Assembly (NCBI RefSeq): GCF_001654455.1
Contig: NZ_CP015772.1
Coordinates: 4,960,001 to 5,024,000 of the forward strand
DNA length: 64,000 nucleotides
Reading direction: 5' to 3'
Source: Niabella ginsenosidivorans
Lineage (GTDB): Bacteria; Bacteroidota; Bacteroidia; Chitinophagales; Chitinophagaceae
A program made the position numbers and the translations under genes. Below, in pieces: positions 25,705 through 34,317 of this stretch (positions within the stretch are counted from its first letter, which is position 1; every line of letters starts with the position of its first letter). The notes below the pieces were generated by a model, which saw only the letters and a program-made list of their open reading frames with translations, was not told the DNA's origin and ran no database searches.

Positions 25705-26562
25705 TCAAAAGTTTTTATTCCTGTCTGTTCGTTTTTTGCCGGGCAATAATGGCACTTTATAATAAATGCCTTCATATGTTGCATTGTGGCCAAATGCATT
25801 CCTGCAAGCGTCCTCGTCAGGATAGCTTACAACAACGAATTGTTTAAAAAATTGCACTTTTATCCTGCAACCGTCGGTATCGGGAACCTTATAGGTAAAG
25901 GTGGCCGCGGGTATGGGAATTGTGTCATTGTCTATTAGGTCGGCCATGTTTCTTGCAGGCGCGCTGGTCACTGAAAACATATAAAACAGGGCAATCTGAT
26001 CATTGATCTTTCTTAATTTAAGCTCGCCTGAATATCCTTTTTCTCCGTACCGGTAATAATAATTGCCAAAGATATCCTCGGGGTTTGTTGTAATATCCTG
26101 TGAACGAATTAACGTGTCACAGGCTTTTAGTTGCAGAATGTACGTTTTCTCTGATGAGGGTTTTGACCAGGTTCCTTTAAGGGTTTCCTTATCTGCATTC
26201 GCGTAAATAATGCCGGTGACCGCTCCATCCTTTGCGTATTCTGACAATATAAAATGCTTGCCGGAGTCTGTATAGCCAATGAGCGGAATCGGTTGCTGCT
26301 TCTTTGTATTAAGATAAATAATTTCACCGGACACTATGTTCCCGTATTTCCCGTAACGGATGCTGTGGGAACAAAAATGTATAAAAACCGGGATCCCGGA
26401 CCCTATAAATCCCTTCCAGCAATGGTCGTATTGTTCTGTTGCTTTGTTCAGAATGCCGTTTTTAATTCCACTTTTCTGTTTCCCGGTCCGGGCTGGCGTG
26501 CCTTGTCCGGAAGATAACAGCGGGATAAATATCCATAATAGAATGATGCTTTTCATTTTCAT
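25705..26562 (-). CDS. secreted protein with DUF3298-gene-like N-module
   Basis: About 285 aa from ATG 26562 (MKMKSIILLWIFIPLLSSGQ is the signal). An ATG at 26592 would add ten residues before the signal. Residues 45-150 contain the module seen at the start of the 379-aa protein: NIVSGEIIYLNTKKQQPIPLIG, GKHFILSEYAKDGAVTGII, then LKGTWSKPSSEKTYILQLK. The C-terminal half has no recognisable domain. It is inside the WG operon, 37 bp before the 236-aa gene. The function is unknown. Confidence 0.6.
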   Translation of the reverse strand: MKMKSIILLWIFIPLLSSGQGTPARTGKQKSGIKNGILNKATEQYDHCWKGFIGSGIPVFIHFCSHSIRYGKYGNIVSGEIIYLNTKKQQPIPLIGYTDSGKHFILSEYAKDGAVTGIIYANADKETLKGTWSKPSSEKTYILQLKACDTLIRSQDITTNPEDIFGNYYYRYGEKGYSGELKLRKINDQIALFYMFSVTSAPARNMADLIDNDTIPIPAATFTYKVPDTDGCRIKVQFFKQFVVVSYPDEDACRNAFGHNATYEGIYYKVPLLPGKKRTDRNKNF

Positions 26563-26617
26563 CCTGCTAACAGTTGTACCCTTCCTGCCCATAAAATCCT
26601 CCTTTTTGTTAATCGCT

Positions 26618-27295
26618 TTAATACCCCATTTTTCTCAATCCTTCCCGCACGTCCTTTGCTGTTTTATATTTAGCCGTTTCATTACGCCCATCGCGAAAGC
26701 CGCATTCACAGCCAAAAAGCTTATCGCTTAGTTTTTCTAAATAAGTAAACCGGTTGCTCTTTTTGTCAAAATCATAGATAAACGTTTCATAAAAAGCGCC
26801 CCCGTAATCATAATGTCTTTGTTCATATTTGCAGAGTACGGCTAATTCTTTATCAGTATCCTTATCTGCGTTCACATAAAATACGGAAAGGATCTCCGGG
26901 TCGCCGCCATCCGGAGGAATCGTATCAATCAGTATCCTCCGGTAATTATTCTCCGTGGACGGCAGGTATAAATAACCCAAAATAATATTATATTGATCAT
27001 GGTCTGTATACGTACCCGTTTGATAGGTTTCAGTGATCGTCTTTTGATAAAAGGCCAGTATAGCATTTTTTGGATCAAAATTTTTTGTTTCAAAAATCTG
27101 GTGCTCAATGAGCGTTGAAGAATCCGGCCGGATGCGGTCCGCAAATTGTTCTATGCTCTCATTCTCCTGCCGTTTTATTGTCTGTGCGAATGAAAACTGC
27201 GCGAAAATAATAATTGCCAGGAAGCTTATTATAACTGTTTTATTCAATCTGTTTTCTTTTATTATTTTAACGGATCTTCTATTGCTGCCATCCAC
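26618..27295 (-). CDS. exported protein, unknown (225 aa)
   Basis: A positively charged N-terminus precedes the hydrophobic segment VIISFLAIIIFAQFSFAQ, so it is exported. The start is uncertain because no internal ATG precedes the signal. The mature part includes SVFYVNADKDTDKELAVLCKYEQRHYDYGGAFYET, in which NADKDTDKEL resembles the Asp-rich loop of FG-GAP/XAC2610-type proteins. It ends with a helix (TAKDVREGLRKMGY). It lies between two paralogous secreted genes in the operon. No family was recognised. Confidence 0.55.
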   Translation of the reverse strand: MDGSNRRSVKIIKENRLNKTVIISFLAIIIFAQFSFAQTIKRQENESIEQFADRIRPDSSTLIEHQIFETKNFDPKNAILAFYQKTITETYQTGTYTDHDQYNIILGYLYLPSTENNYRRILIDTIPPDGGDPEILSVFYVNADKDTDKELAVLCKYEQRHYDYGGAFYETFIYDFDKKSNRFTYLEKLSDKLFGCECGFRDGRNETAKYKTAKDVREGLRKMGY

Positions 27296-27337
27296 CTCAC
27301 TTGTATCGTAATATTCATTTTTAGAAGTGTGTTGCGG

Positions 27338-28054
27338 TTAATAATATTGATATTCATAAATTTCCATTGTCTGTTTGGGAGGCTCGCCTTTACTGGTGCC
27401 TGTGTATATTATTTTTCCTGGATTTCTATGTTTATCAAAGTCAGCGTATGTACTATGGAATATTGTTTTTTCATTTTTATCCAACTTGTCTGTAATTGTA
27501 ACAATGCATCCGGAATAGAAGCCATCACTTCTTTTCCCATAGTACTCGGTTGTTTGAGTTAAAACGGGACAGGTGCCTTTTTCAAATACTGACATTTTTA
27601 TTCTTTTGAGTTTGCCTTCACCATCTATATTGCATTCTGTGATGATCATTTGTTTACTGCACTTTTTAGTACTGCTGGTTTTGTAAATACTATCATTTAT
27701 CAGGATTTGTTTTGTCGTATCTGTTTCATCACATAGATAATTATGGGTCACCTCCAATCTTTTCCCCCTCTGAAAACTTATGTACGTGTCATACAACTTT
27801 TCTAATTTACCGTTAGCGCGCCACTTTAAGTATTGACTCGAAGAATCCACATTGCCCACCCTGTTATAATAAAAAACCACTTTCCCTGTTAATCTTAAAC
27901 GATCAGCCACAGAAGCAGAATCTTCTGAATAACTGTAAATAGTAATCGTTTTTACATTGCCCTTGTATCCGGCTCCCTGTAAATCATTATACGTTTTTTG
28001 TGCATGACAGAAGGAGAACAGGAGCGGTAATAAATAATTCAGCTTCAGCGGCAT
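27338..28054 (-). CDS. secreted protein, paralogue of the 24957-25667 product
   Basis: 238 aa if started at ATG 28054 (MPLKLNYLLPLLFSFCHAQ is a clean signal peptide). An ATG at 28129 adds 25 residues without function. The sequence mirrors the 236-aa protein nearby in order and spacing of motifs: YKGNVKTITIYSYSEDS, GNVDSSSQYLKW, KRLEVTHNYLCDETDTTK, DKLDKNEKTIFHSTYADFDKHRN and the terminal MEIYEYQYY. The function is unknown. It is part of the minus-strand cluster. A 213-bp gap separates its start from the WG-TonB gene, the largest gap inside the cluster. Confidence 0.6.
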   Translation of the reverse strand: MPLKLNYLLPLLFSFCHAQKTYNDLQGAGYKGNVKTITIYSYSEDSASVADRLRLTGKVVFYYNRVGNVDSSSQYLKWRANGKLEKLYDTYISFQRGKRLEVTHNYLCDETDTTKQILINDSIYKTSSTKKCSKQMIITECNIDGEGKLKRIKMSVFEKGTCPVLTQTTEYYGKRSDGFYSGCIVTITDKLDKNEKTIFHSTYADFDKHRNPGKIIYTGTSKGEPPKQTMEIYEYQYY

Positions 28055-28267
28055 CCTTTTTATAGCCCCGGAGTATCCTGATTCTATTTGATCTTTTTTC
28101 AAAAGCATTATTTCTTTATATTCTTCCATTAAAGTGGATCGTAAAATTTACATCCATTTTCTTTTCCGGGATAGATGTATAATAATGATTGAGCTTTTTT
28201 ATTTTTCTTTATGTTTTTGGGGCATCTGCTGGCCTATAGTTAAACATCAGGGGCCGCTGTCGCTGTT

Positions 28268-31200
28268 TTATTTTTCTGGCATAAATATTACAGGAATGAC
28301 CCTTCTTACATTTACGGTTGCTCCGTTCTGTTTGCCAGGTATCCAATCCGGCATCGTTTGTACAACCCGTACTGCTTCTGCCGCGCAGCTACCGCCAATA
28401 TCATTTAATGCATGCGCTGCTCTTATCTTTCCTTTTTTATCAACAATAAACGCTACCAGCACGTTGCCCTGTACAGCTTTTTGGGGTCTGAGGTGCGTTT
28501 TAATATATTGCTGCAGCGCTTTTTCACCGCCTGGATATTGCGGCATCACAGCCACAGCTGTGTATGCCGGCTCCTTACTGACTGCCGGTGGTGCTCCCTG
28601 TTCATTGACAGCTGAATCTTCCGGCAGTACGTCTTCAGCCGAAACAGGAGGTACTACTGCTGTTCCGACACCTGTTTTGTTGACCGTGCCGATATTGCTT
28701 GCTGTTGTTGTGTCCGCAGCTGCAAGCGACTTCCATTCATCAGATTCCGTTATAGAAAGATCTCTAACATCGTAAGGAGGTGTAAAGTCTATAGTTCCTT
28801 TCAACCGGCACGGTAACGGGCGCCCCATCGCATCATAATAGCGATATACACCATCCTTTAAAGCGGCTACAGGAAAAGTGATAGGGGCTGCATCACCCCA
28901 AAAATTCTGCCCGCTGTATAAAATACTGTCAAATTCCGCCGGTAGTATGGTCTTACCACGGGCGCTGATGATGCCGTATTTGTTGTGCTTTATTACAAGG
29001 TATCCTTTCTTATCTTCTGTTGGGATTACTTCTTTATATTCCGCCGGCACAATAATTGTTCCGTCTGCAGCGGCGCAGCCTTTCAGATATTGCCCATAAT
29101 CATTGCTGTCTTTTTTCAGCAACAATAAGGTAGTGTCGTTATTAACGTAATCCCTGATATTTATCCATTCATAGGTATCGTATGCTAAGGGCACAACCAG
29201 TTTACCGGTACTGTCTGCAAAACCATACACATAGTTGTATAACCCGTTACCTCTGGCTTCGGTGATGCGGGGTATTGAATCTACAACCGCCGGATCGCCG
29301 ATCCTTACTTCTTTTTCTTCCTGTGCTTTTTTATTGGCAACCATAATAATGCCCGGGGGAAACAGTTGCACAAAATCATATTGCAGGTGAAAAAAAGTGC
29401 TGCCGTCTTTCCGGATTATATCCCATTTGCCGTCTTTCATGACCAGTGCATTGTTATTATACGGATATACGACCTCCGGGTAACCGTTTTGTGTATACGC
29501 CCCTTTTACTATTTTACCCGCAACGGCATCATACAGCGCATACCGGCCTTTGGCGATCTGTACCCCCAGCAGATCTGCATTGCCACCTATTAGTATAGTA
29601 TCGTAGGGCAGCTGCGTTTGTTCCCGGGTAAGTGCATTGAACAGGGTGTATGTTATTTTTGATGTATGGGTATCCCTGCGGGAAACCAGGATAAAGCGAT
29701 TAACGGAATCCATCACTTCTATTTCCTGGTAGGGCACCGGTGCATAAAGTACCTTGCCGGAAAAATCGATCAGGCCTTCGCATTTATTATTATCGTTCCC
29801 GTTCTTACCCTGTACCCAAAACAGGCGTTGCTGCAATACTGTTACATCCTGGTAAATTGTTGGAATGATCAGTTTTTGCTGGGATATCCGGTATATTCCC
29901 TGGCCTTCCCCCCGGCTTACGCTTACTAAATCAGAATCAGGGTTATCCTGAAAAACATGATCATACACAGGGGGAACGATTACTTTTCCGTTCACATCAA
30001 TATATCCTTCTTTTTTGCCTGCCTGTACGTTTATAATGGAATGCGCCTGTTGTGCATCAAAGAAATGGATATGCGTGTATTTTGGTTTTACCAACGTTTT
30101 TGTAGAAGCATTATAAAAACCCAGTAACCCATTTTGCCGGATCTTTATGAGACCAGGAGCATCCGGATAATCATCGGGCATATCGGTTCGCTCCAGAGAA
30201 TCATACCCAGGAAGGATTAAATTTCCTTTTTTATCAAAAAAACGCTCTTTCCCTCTAACCTCGGTATAAAACAAATCCCCCTGCTTCATGTAGCTAAAAG
30301 CATTCATATAGATTGGTGGGATAATGATTTTTCCTGTAGTATCTGCCACCCCGCTTTTACCGTTTTTCGTAATAGCAGCAAAGGGCGCAGGCAGGTAGGT
30401 ACCTGATGTATCAGCATCATAGCGGATGTAATCATATTGATAATCCAGGATTAACCTTCCTTGTGCATTCAGCAAACCATACTTGCCGTTTTTGTTTTTA
30501 ATCATAAAACCACCTGCCATTTTCTCTTCCTCATTTTCGTTGGTTTCATTACAATTACAGGTATCTGTTTCTTTTGTTCTCAGGTTAATGCTTAGCTGCT
30601 TACCGTTCTGATAAAAACATTCCACCCATTCATCGCTGCGCATATTGCTATGCTCATGGTCGTATTCAAAAGGCAGCAGCACGTTATTGTTAAAATCAAT
30701 AACGCCCCATTTTCCGTTCTTTTTTGCAAAACAATAATCACCTTTTTCCTCGCAGCCATAACAATAATCCATATCCTCATAGCTGCATGGTACCGTCAGG
30801 CGATTAGCCTCCCGGTCATACACCCCCCATTGATCCTGCAGCCGTACATTAAAGTAGCGGCCGTTCATGTTATATACTTCCTCAAAACGGAAGGGCAGCA
30901 GGAAGCTGGAGGGCGTAAACAGGGATTGGGTGTTTTTTTTCTTTACCACCCATTCCGTACGGGAACGGGTGTCGATGGAATCGTATTCCGGTTGCAACAG
31001 CCATTTTCCTTCAGGACTTAAAAGACCCAGCCGTCCTTTGCGGCTGACCAGAAGGGTGTTTTCCGGCAGAAGGGTAGAATCACCCTCGTGCAAACTGCCG
31101 TTTTCATCAGACAGGAGCAGAGTGCTTCCGTTCAGGAAGCGGTCAAAAGCGTAACGCCCCAGCGTATCAATATAGTAATAGTCTTTTCCCTTTTCTACCC

Positions 31201-31306
31201 GGGCAAATCCCAGCACAAAGGGAGAGCCGCCGTCATAAAGGGAATCCTGTGCCGATGTGAAAAGGCCGGCGGCTGTCAAAAAGAAAAGGAATAAGAAGGA
31301 TTTCAT
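28268..31306 (-). CDS. WG-repeat protein with C-terminal TonB domain
   Basis: 1012 aa. A signal peptide (FLFLFFLTAAGLFTSAQ) precedes about 18 WG repeats that fill residues 25-830, for example GRLGLLSPEGKWLLQPEYDSI, GKWGVIDFNNNVLLPFEYDHE, GKYGLLNAQGRLILDYQYD and GKSGVADTTGKIIIPPIY. A low-complexity linker (about 845-915) leads to a TonB C-terminal domain: YPGGEKALQQYIKTHL, GNVLVAFIVDKKGKI and PDWIPGKQNGATVNVRRVIPVIF. Ordinary TonB proteins have an N-terminal membrane anchor. Here only a cleavable-looking signal is visible. The domain may contact TonB-dependent receptors or simply mediate periplasmic binding (inference). It is the second gene of the minus-strand operon. Confidence 0.88.
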   Translation of the reverse strand: MKSFLFLFFLTAAGLFTSAQDSLYDGGSPFVLGFARVEKGKDYYYIDTLGRYAFDRFLNGSTLLLSDENGSLHEGDSTLLPENTLLVSRKGRLGLLSPEGKWLLQPEYDSIDTRSRTEWVVKKKNTQSLFTPSSFLLPFRFEEVYNMNGRYFNVRLQDQWGVYDREANRLTVPCSYEDMDYCYGCEEKGDYCFAKKNGKWGVIDFNNNVLLPFEYDHEHSNMRSDEWVECFYQNGKQLSINLRTKETDTCNCNETNENEEEKMAGGFMIKNKNGKYGLLNAQGRLILDYQYDYIRYDADTSGTYLPAPFAAITKNGKSGVADTTGKIIIPPIYMNAFSYMKQGDLFYTEVRGKERFFDKKGNLILPGYDSLERTDMPDDYPDAPGLIKIRQNGLLGFYNASTKTLVKPKYTHIHFFDAQQAHSIINVQAGKKEGYIDVNGKVIVPPVYDHVFQDNPDSDLVSVSRGEGQGIYRISQQKLIIPTIYQDVTVLQQRLFWVQGKNGNDNNKCEGLIDFSGKVLYAPVPYQEIEVMDSVNRFILVSRRDTHTSKITYTLFNALTREQTQLPYDTILIGGNADLLGVQIAKGRYALYDAVAGKIVKGAYTQNGYPEVVYPYNNNALVMKDGKWDIIRKDGSTFFHLQYDFVQLFPPGIIMVANKKAQEEKEVRIGDPAVVDSIPRITEARGNGLYNYVYGFADSTGKLVVPLAYDTYEWINIRDYVNNDTTLLLLKKDSNDYGQYLKGCAAADGTIIVPAEYKEVIPTEDKKGYLVIKHNKYGIISARGKTILPAEFDSILYSGQNFWGDAAPITFPVAALKDGVYRYYDAMGRPLPCRLKGTIDFTPPYDVRDLSITESDEWKSLAAADTTTASNIGTVNKTGVGTAVVPPVSAEDVLPEDSAVNEQGAPPAVSKEPAYTAVAVMPQYPGGEKALQQYIKTHLRPQKAVQGNVLVAFIVDKKGKIRAAHALNDIGGSCAAEAVRVVQTMPDWIPGKQNGATVNVRRVIPVIFMPEK

Positions 31307-31331
31307 TATTGCTGCTTATTAAAGAGGGGTT

Positions 31332-31667
31332 TTAGCGGATAAAAGGAAATCTATTTTCAAAAAACCGGCCGATGAAAGGAATTGGCCGCTCAGTTTCATT
31401 CAGCGCATTGATCATGCCCATTACTAATAAAATAAAGAGCACAATGCCTGCCCAGGTCAGCACGGCAGCGGCTTCCGGTGCCGCTAACGCCAGCAGGCGC
31501 AACACCAGGCCATACAGAACGCTCAGCACGATAAGGCCAAGGGATTGCTTTAAATGGTACTGCAGCAGGTTACTTTTGGCTCCTTTTATAAAGCGGATAT
31601 AAGAAATTGCCCATCCAATGAATGTGAAGTATGCAAGAATAGATAATTGTTTTGCAGTCATGGGCAT
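31332..31667 (-). CDS. DUF4870-like small membrane protein
   Basis: 111 aa with three predicted helices (about 8-26, 38-62, 66-88). It carries the segment NLLQYHLKQSLGLIVLSVL, which corresponds to the conserved FHxxQ motif region of DUF4870 (Tic20-like) proteins. The start could be ATG 31667 or 31661. It is the first gene of the 13-gene minus-strand cluster, 25 bp before the WG-TonB gene and divergent from the TPR-HTH regulator. Confidence 0.7.
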   Translation of the reverse strand: MPMTAKQLSILAYFTFIGWAISYIRFIKGAKSNLLQYHLKQSLGLIVLSVLYGLVLRLLALAAPEAAAVLTWAGIVLFILLVMGMINALNETERPIPFIGRFFENRFPFIR

Positions 31668-31699
31668 TTTACTTTTAGCAAAAATGCCGCGGTATTAAC

Positions 31700-31790
31700 C
31701 CCCTTCCAAACTTATAGCACCTACGAGGTGACTACACTATTAAAAATCAGCGCCTACAAAGCGACTACAACCCCAAATATGCATTGATTA
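31700..31790. promoter_or_regulatory. divergent promoter region with two small hairpins
   Basis: The 220-bp gap between the divergent DUF4870-like gene and the TPR-HTH regulator holds CACCTACGAGGTG (31721-31733) and, 28 bp further, CGCCTACAAAGCG (31762-31774), each followed by ACTAC. These could be operators or repeat-derived hairpins. A similar CCTACGAGCTGACTA string occurs near 57080. Confidence 0.35.
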
Positions 31791-31887
31791 TTAATCTATA
31801 ATACTATTCGATTTTTTATCATGTACATATCTTTGCGGCAAACTTTGAAAAAACAGCGGGATTATTACTTATTTTCGCACAGCCTTT

Positions 31888-33930
31888 ATGAACCGGATCC
31901 GCCATCTTTTCCTGCTGACCAGCGTGTTTTTTTTCTTCTTTTGCCGGTCTCTTTGTGCACAGTATATGCTGGGCGACACCCTGCTGCGGCAATTGCAGCA
32001 ACCTGGTTTGCCCATAAGCCAGCAGGCACAGGTGATGGCACAGCTGGCCGCTCTTTATGTAAAGAGTGATTCGCAAAAAGGGCGGGATTATGGACGCCGG
32101 GCACTGGAGCTGGCCCGCCGTAGTGGAGATGCCGCTGTACAGTCTTACGTATTTAGCTATCTGTCTAATGTATACTTCAGCACAGAAAGTGATACAGCAA
32201 CGGCGCAGGCAGTAGACAGCGCACTATGGTATGCAGGGCAAACAAAGAACCGGATGGTCAGAGGTTTGGCCTGGTATAGAAAGGGCTGGCTGCAAAACAT
32301 TGAAAACCGTCCGGAAGAGGCGGTGCAAAGCTGGCATCAGGCATTAGATTATCTGGAAGGGCTGCCGGAAGGAGCACGCCTGCGTGCAGGCATTTATTAC
32401 CTGTATTTTGGCATTTACTCGGAGAGGGAGGACCTGGATAAAGAACAACTATATGCCCGCCTGGCACTACAACAGGCGCAGCAGGCAGGTGAAGAAGAGC
32501 TCTTGTCTTCTGCCTGGCAGATCAACGGCACAGCTTATCTGGATTGCTATGAAAAAGGAGCACATAAAGATCCGGCGCTTCTGGATTCGGCGCTGTACGC
32601 TTTTAAAAACTCCGCTACATTCCTGTTACATTCTTCTTACGGGCCAACGAACCGCGATCCGGCTATATTGTCAGCTTTATTTACTGCGCAGGTATATATG
32701 GATCATTTTCCGCCATCAAAAGATACTGTTGTAAAATATGTAAATCTTGCCCTGGCAAATATTACCGATACATTAAGAGAGAAACGCATGCTCATCAACT
32801 GCTATACAATGCTGAGCAAATATGCACTGCAGGAGGGAAAACGGGCACAGGCAGAACAGATGCTCCTGCGGGCACAGGCCTCTTTTAATGCTATGGACCC
32901 CCCGGATTATTATGTGGCTGAGCAACTATATGAAGGATTGGCGATACTGGCAGAACAAAAGGGAGATCCGGTAAAGGCGCTTGCTTATTATAAACAATAC
33001 CTGTCCTATTATAAAAAGGAGTTTGATACCCGGCGGATTGAAACAATACACCGTCTGGAAGCGCGTTACCAGGCAGAGAAAAAAGAAAAAGAGATCGTTC
33101 TTCTGAAACAACAGGAAGCGTTCCGGCGTAAACAAAATCAGCTGTATCTTGGAATAGCTGCTATAGCAATAGCAGGGCTGAGCTTTCTGTTCCTGGCCTA
33201 CCATTTCCGTTTGCGCTACTCCCTGCAACGGGAAAAACTGTTACGACAGGAAAAAGAAGAAGCACGCCTGCAGTCCCGCCTGAAGGAAGAAGAGGCAGCA
33301 CGCCTGCGGCTGGAAAAGCACGAAGCAGAACTGCAATCCCGGCTGCAGCAGGAAGAAGCCGCCCGGCTGCAGGCAGAACAGCAGTTATTGAAAGCACAGC
33401 AGGAACAAATGCAAAAAGAATTGCTGGCCGGTGCGTTACAGGTAGAGCATAAGAATGAGCTGCTACAGGGCCTGAAGGAAAAACTGTTGGCACAACCGGG
33501 CAGCGAAGCGGCATTGCGCCAGTTGGAAAAGATTGTACATGAAGAAAGCCGTGTGGACGAGGACTTTGAAAAAGTACGCTCGGAATTCAAAGACCTGCAC
33601 CCGGAATTTTTTAACCGGCTGCAGCAACAGGCAGAACAAAAGCTAACGTCACTTGACCTGAAGTATTGTGCCTATATCTATATGCAGCTTTCCACCAAGC
33701 AGATCGCCTCCCTGTTGCATGTAGAGCCCAAAAGCGTACGTATGACCAAATACCGGATCAAACAAAACTGGGACTGGGACGGGAAGAAGGGTTGGAAGAG
33801 TTCCTGGGCAGGATACTGTAAAAAAGAAGAAGGCTCTTTGCTGCAACAGAATGAATCATTTAGTACCCAACCTCCTGCTTTCCTAAAATTTGCTTCCTGT
33901 GATTGGTACCCCAGCGATGCAGTTCCTTAA
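31888..33930 (+). CDS. TPR-TM-HTH transcriptional regulator, frameshifted 3' end
   Basis: 680 aa as read. It has a signal or anchor (LFLLTSVFFFFFCRSLCA), TPR repeats (about 30-395), a transmembrane helix (about 418-438), a long coiled coil rich in E/Q/R/A (440-545), and a LuxR-like helix-turn-helix (LTSLDLKYCAYIYMQLS, KQIASLLHVEPKSVRMTKYRIKQ). Members of this Bacteroidota family end in a motif like KQKLGL...EEFLGRIL. Here that ending is present one frame away: inserting one A into the four-A run at 33764-33767 gives KLGLGREEGLEEFLGRIL and a stop at 33819-33821. As read, the tail of about 50 residues is unrelated and overlaps the HxlR gene by 71 bp. It is probably the regulator of the divergent WG operon (inference). 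Confidence 0.8.
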   Translation: MNRIRHLFLLTSVFFFFFCRSLCAQYMLGDTLLRQLQQPGLPISQQAQVMAQLAALYVKSDSQKGRDYGRRALELARRSGDAAVQSYVFSYLSNVYFSTESDTATAQAVDSALWYAGQTKNRMVRGLAWYRKGWLQNIENRPEEAVQSWHQALDYLEGLPEGARLRAGIYYLYFGIYSEREDLDKEQLYARLALQQAQQAGEEELLSSAWQINGTAYLDCYEKGAHKDPALLDSALYAFKNSATFLLHSSYGPTNRDPAILSALFTAQVYMDHFPPSKDTVVKYVNLALANITDTLREKRMLINCYTMLSKYALQEGKRAQAEQMLLRAQASFNAMDPPDYYVAEQLYEGLAILAEQKGDPVKALAYYKQYLSYYKKEFDTRRIETIHRLEARYQAEKKEKEIVLLKQQEAFRRKQNQLYLGIAAIAIAGLSFLFLAYHFRLRYSLQREKLLRQEKEEARLQSRLKEEEAARLRLEKHEAELQSRLQQEEAARLQAEQQLLKAQQEQMQKELLAGALQVEHKNELLQGLKEKLLAQPGSEAALRQLEKIVHEESRVDEDFEKVRSEFKDLHPEFFNRLQQQAEQKLTSLDLKYCAYIYMQLSTKQIASLLHVEPKSVRMTKYRIKQNWDWDGKKGWKSSWAGYCKKEEGSLLQQNESFSTQPPAFLKFASCDWYPSDAVP

Positions 33931-34219
33931 TTACTTTTTTCAGGGTCTGGGAATATTCGGTTGGCGTATATTCTGTTCTTACAGGAAACCCGTTAATAAC
34001 CGTTCGGGTTATTAGCTGGTTATCTTCCATGTCTTTTAATTCTTTTGCCAGTACCTTGGTAGTAAGCTTTGGAATGCTGCGCTCTATTTCCCTGAAATGT
34101 TTGTTACCGTTCCATATTGAGATCAGTATTAAAATCTTCCATTTTCCGCTAATAACGTCCAGCGTATCTCTTACTGGTATCAGCATGGTCAAGCATTCTT
34201 TGTGTTCTTTCTTTTTCAT
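33860..34219 (-). CDS. HxlR-family transcriptional regulator
   Basis: 119-aa winged-helix regulator. HxlR hallmarks are LDVISGKWKILILISIWNGNKHFREIERSIPKLTTKVLAKELKDME-type helices (about 18-65) and the wing TEYTPTEYSQTLKKVIKELHRWG. Family members often respond to aldehydes or thiol/quinone stress and control adjacent oxidoreductases. It is transcribed divergently from the nitroreductase gene across 98 bp, so that gene is the likely target. Confidence 0.9.
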   Translation of the reverse strand: MKKKEHKECLTMLIPVRDTLDVISGKWKILILISIWNGNKHFREIERSIPKLTTKVLAKELKDMEDNQLITRTVINGFPVRTEYTPTEYSQTLKKVIKELHRWGTNHRKQILGKQEVGY

Positions 34220-34317
34220 TGCTGTTTTTTCTGATTACCAAAAGGTAACTGATTACAATAAGAAAGCAAAAATAAATAATTTTGCGCTAACAATTTTAAT
34301 CATAAAAAAACAGCAAT

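Noticed and set aside
28130-28267. Internal promoter or terminator in the WG operon
   Set aside because: The 138-213-bp gap has no strong hairpin or clear -7/-33 pair, so the operon is not split here.
33216-33590. 124-codon minus-strand Cys/Ser-rich frame inside the TPR-HTH gene
   Set aside because: It is antisense of the E/Q/R-rich coiled coil and has no independent support.
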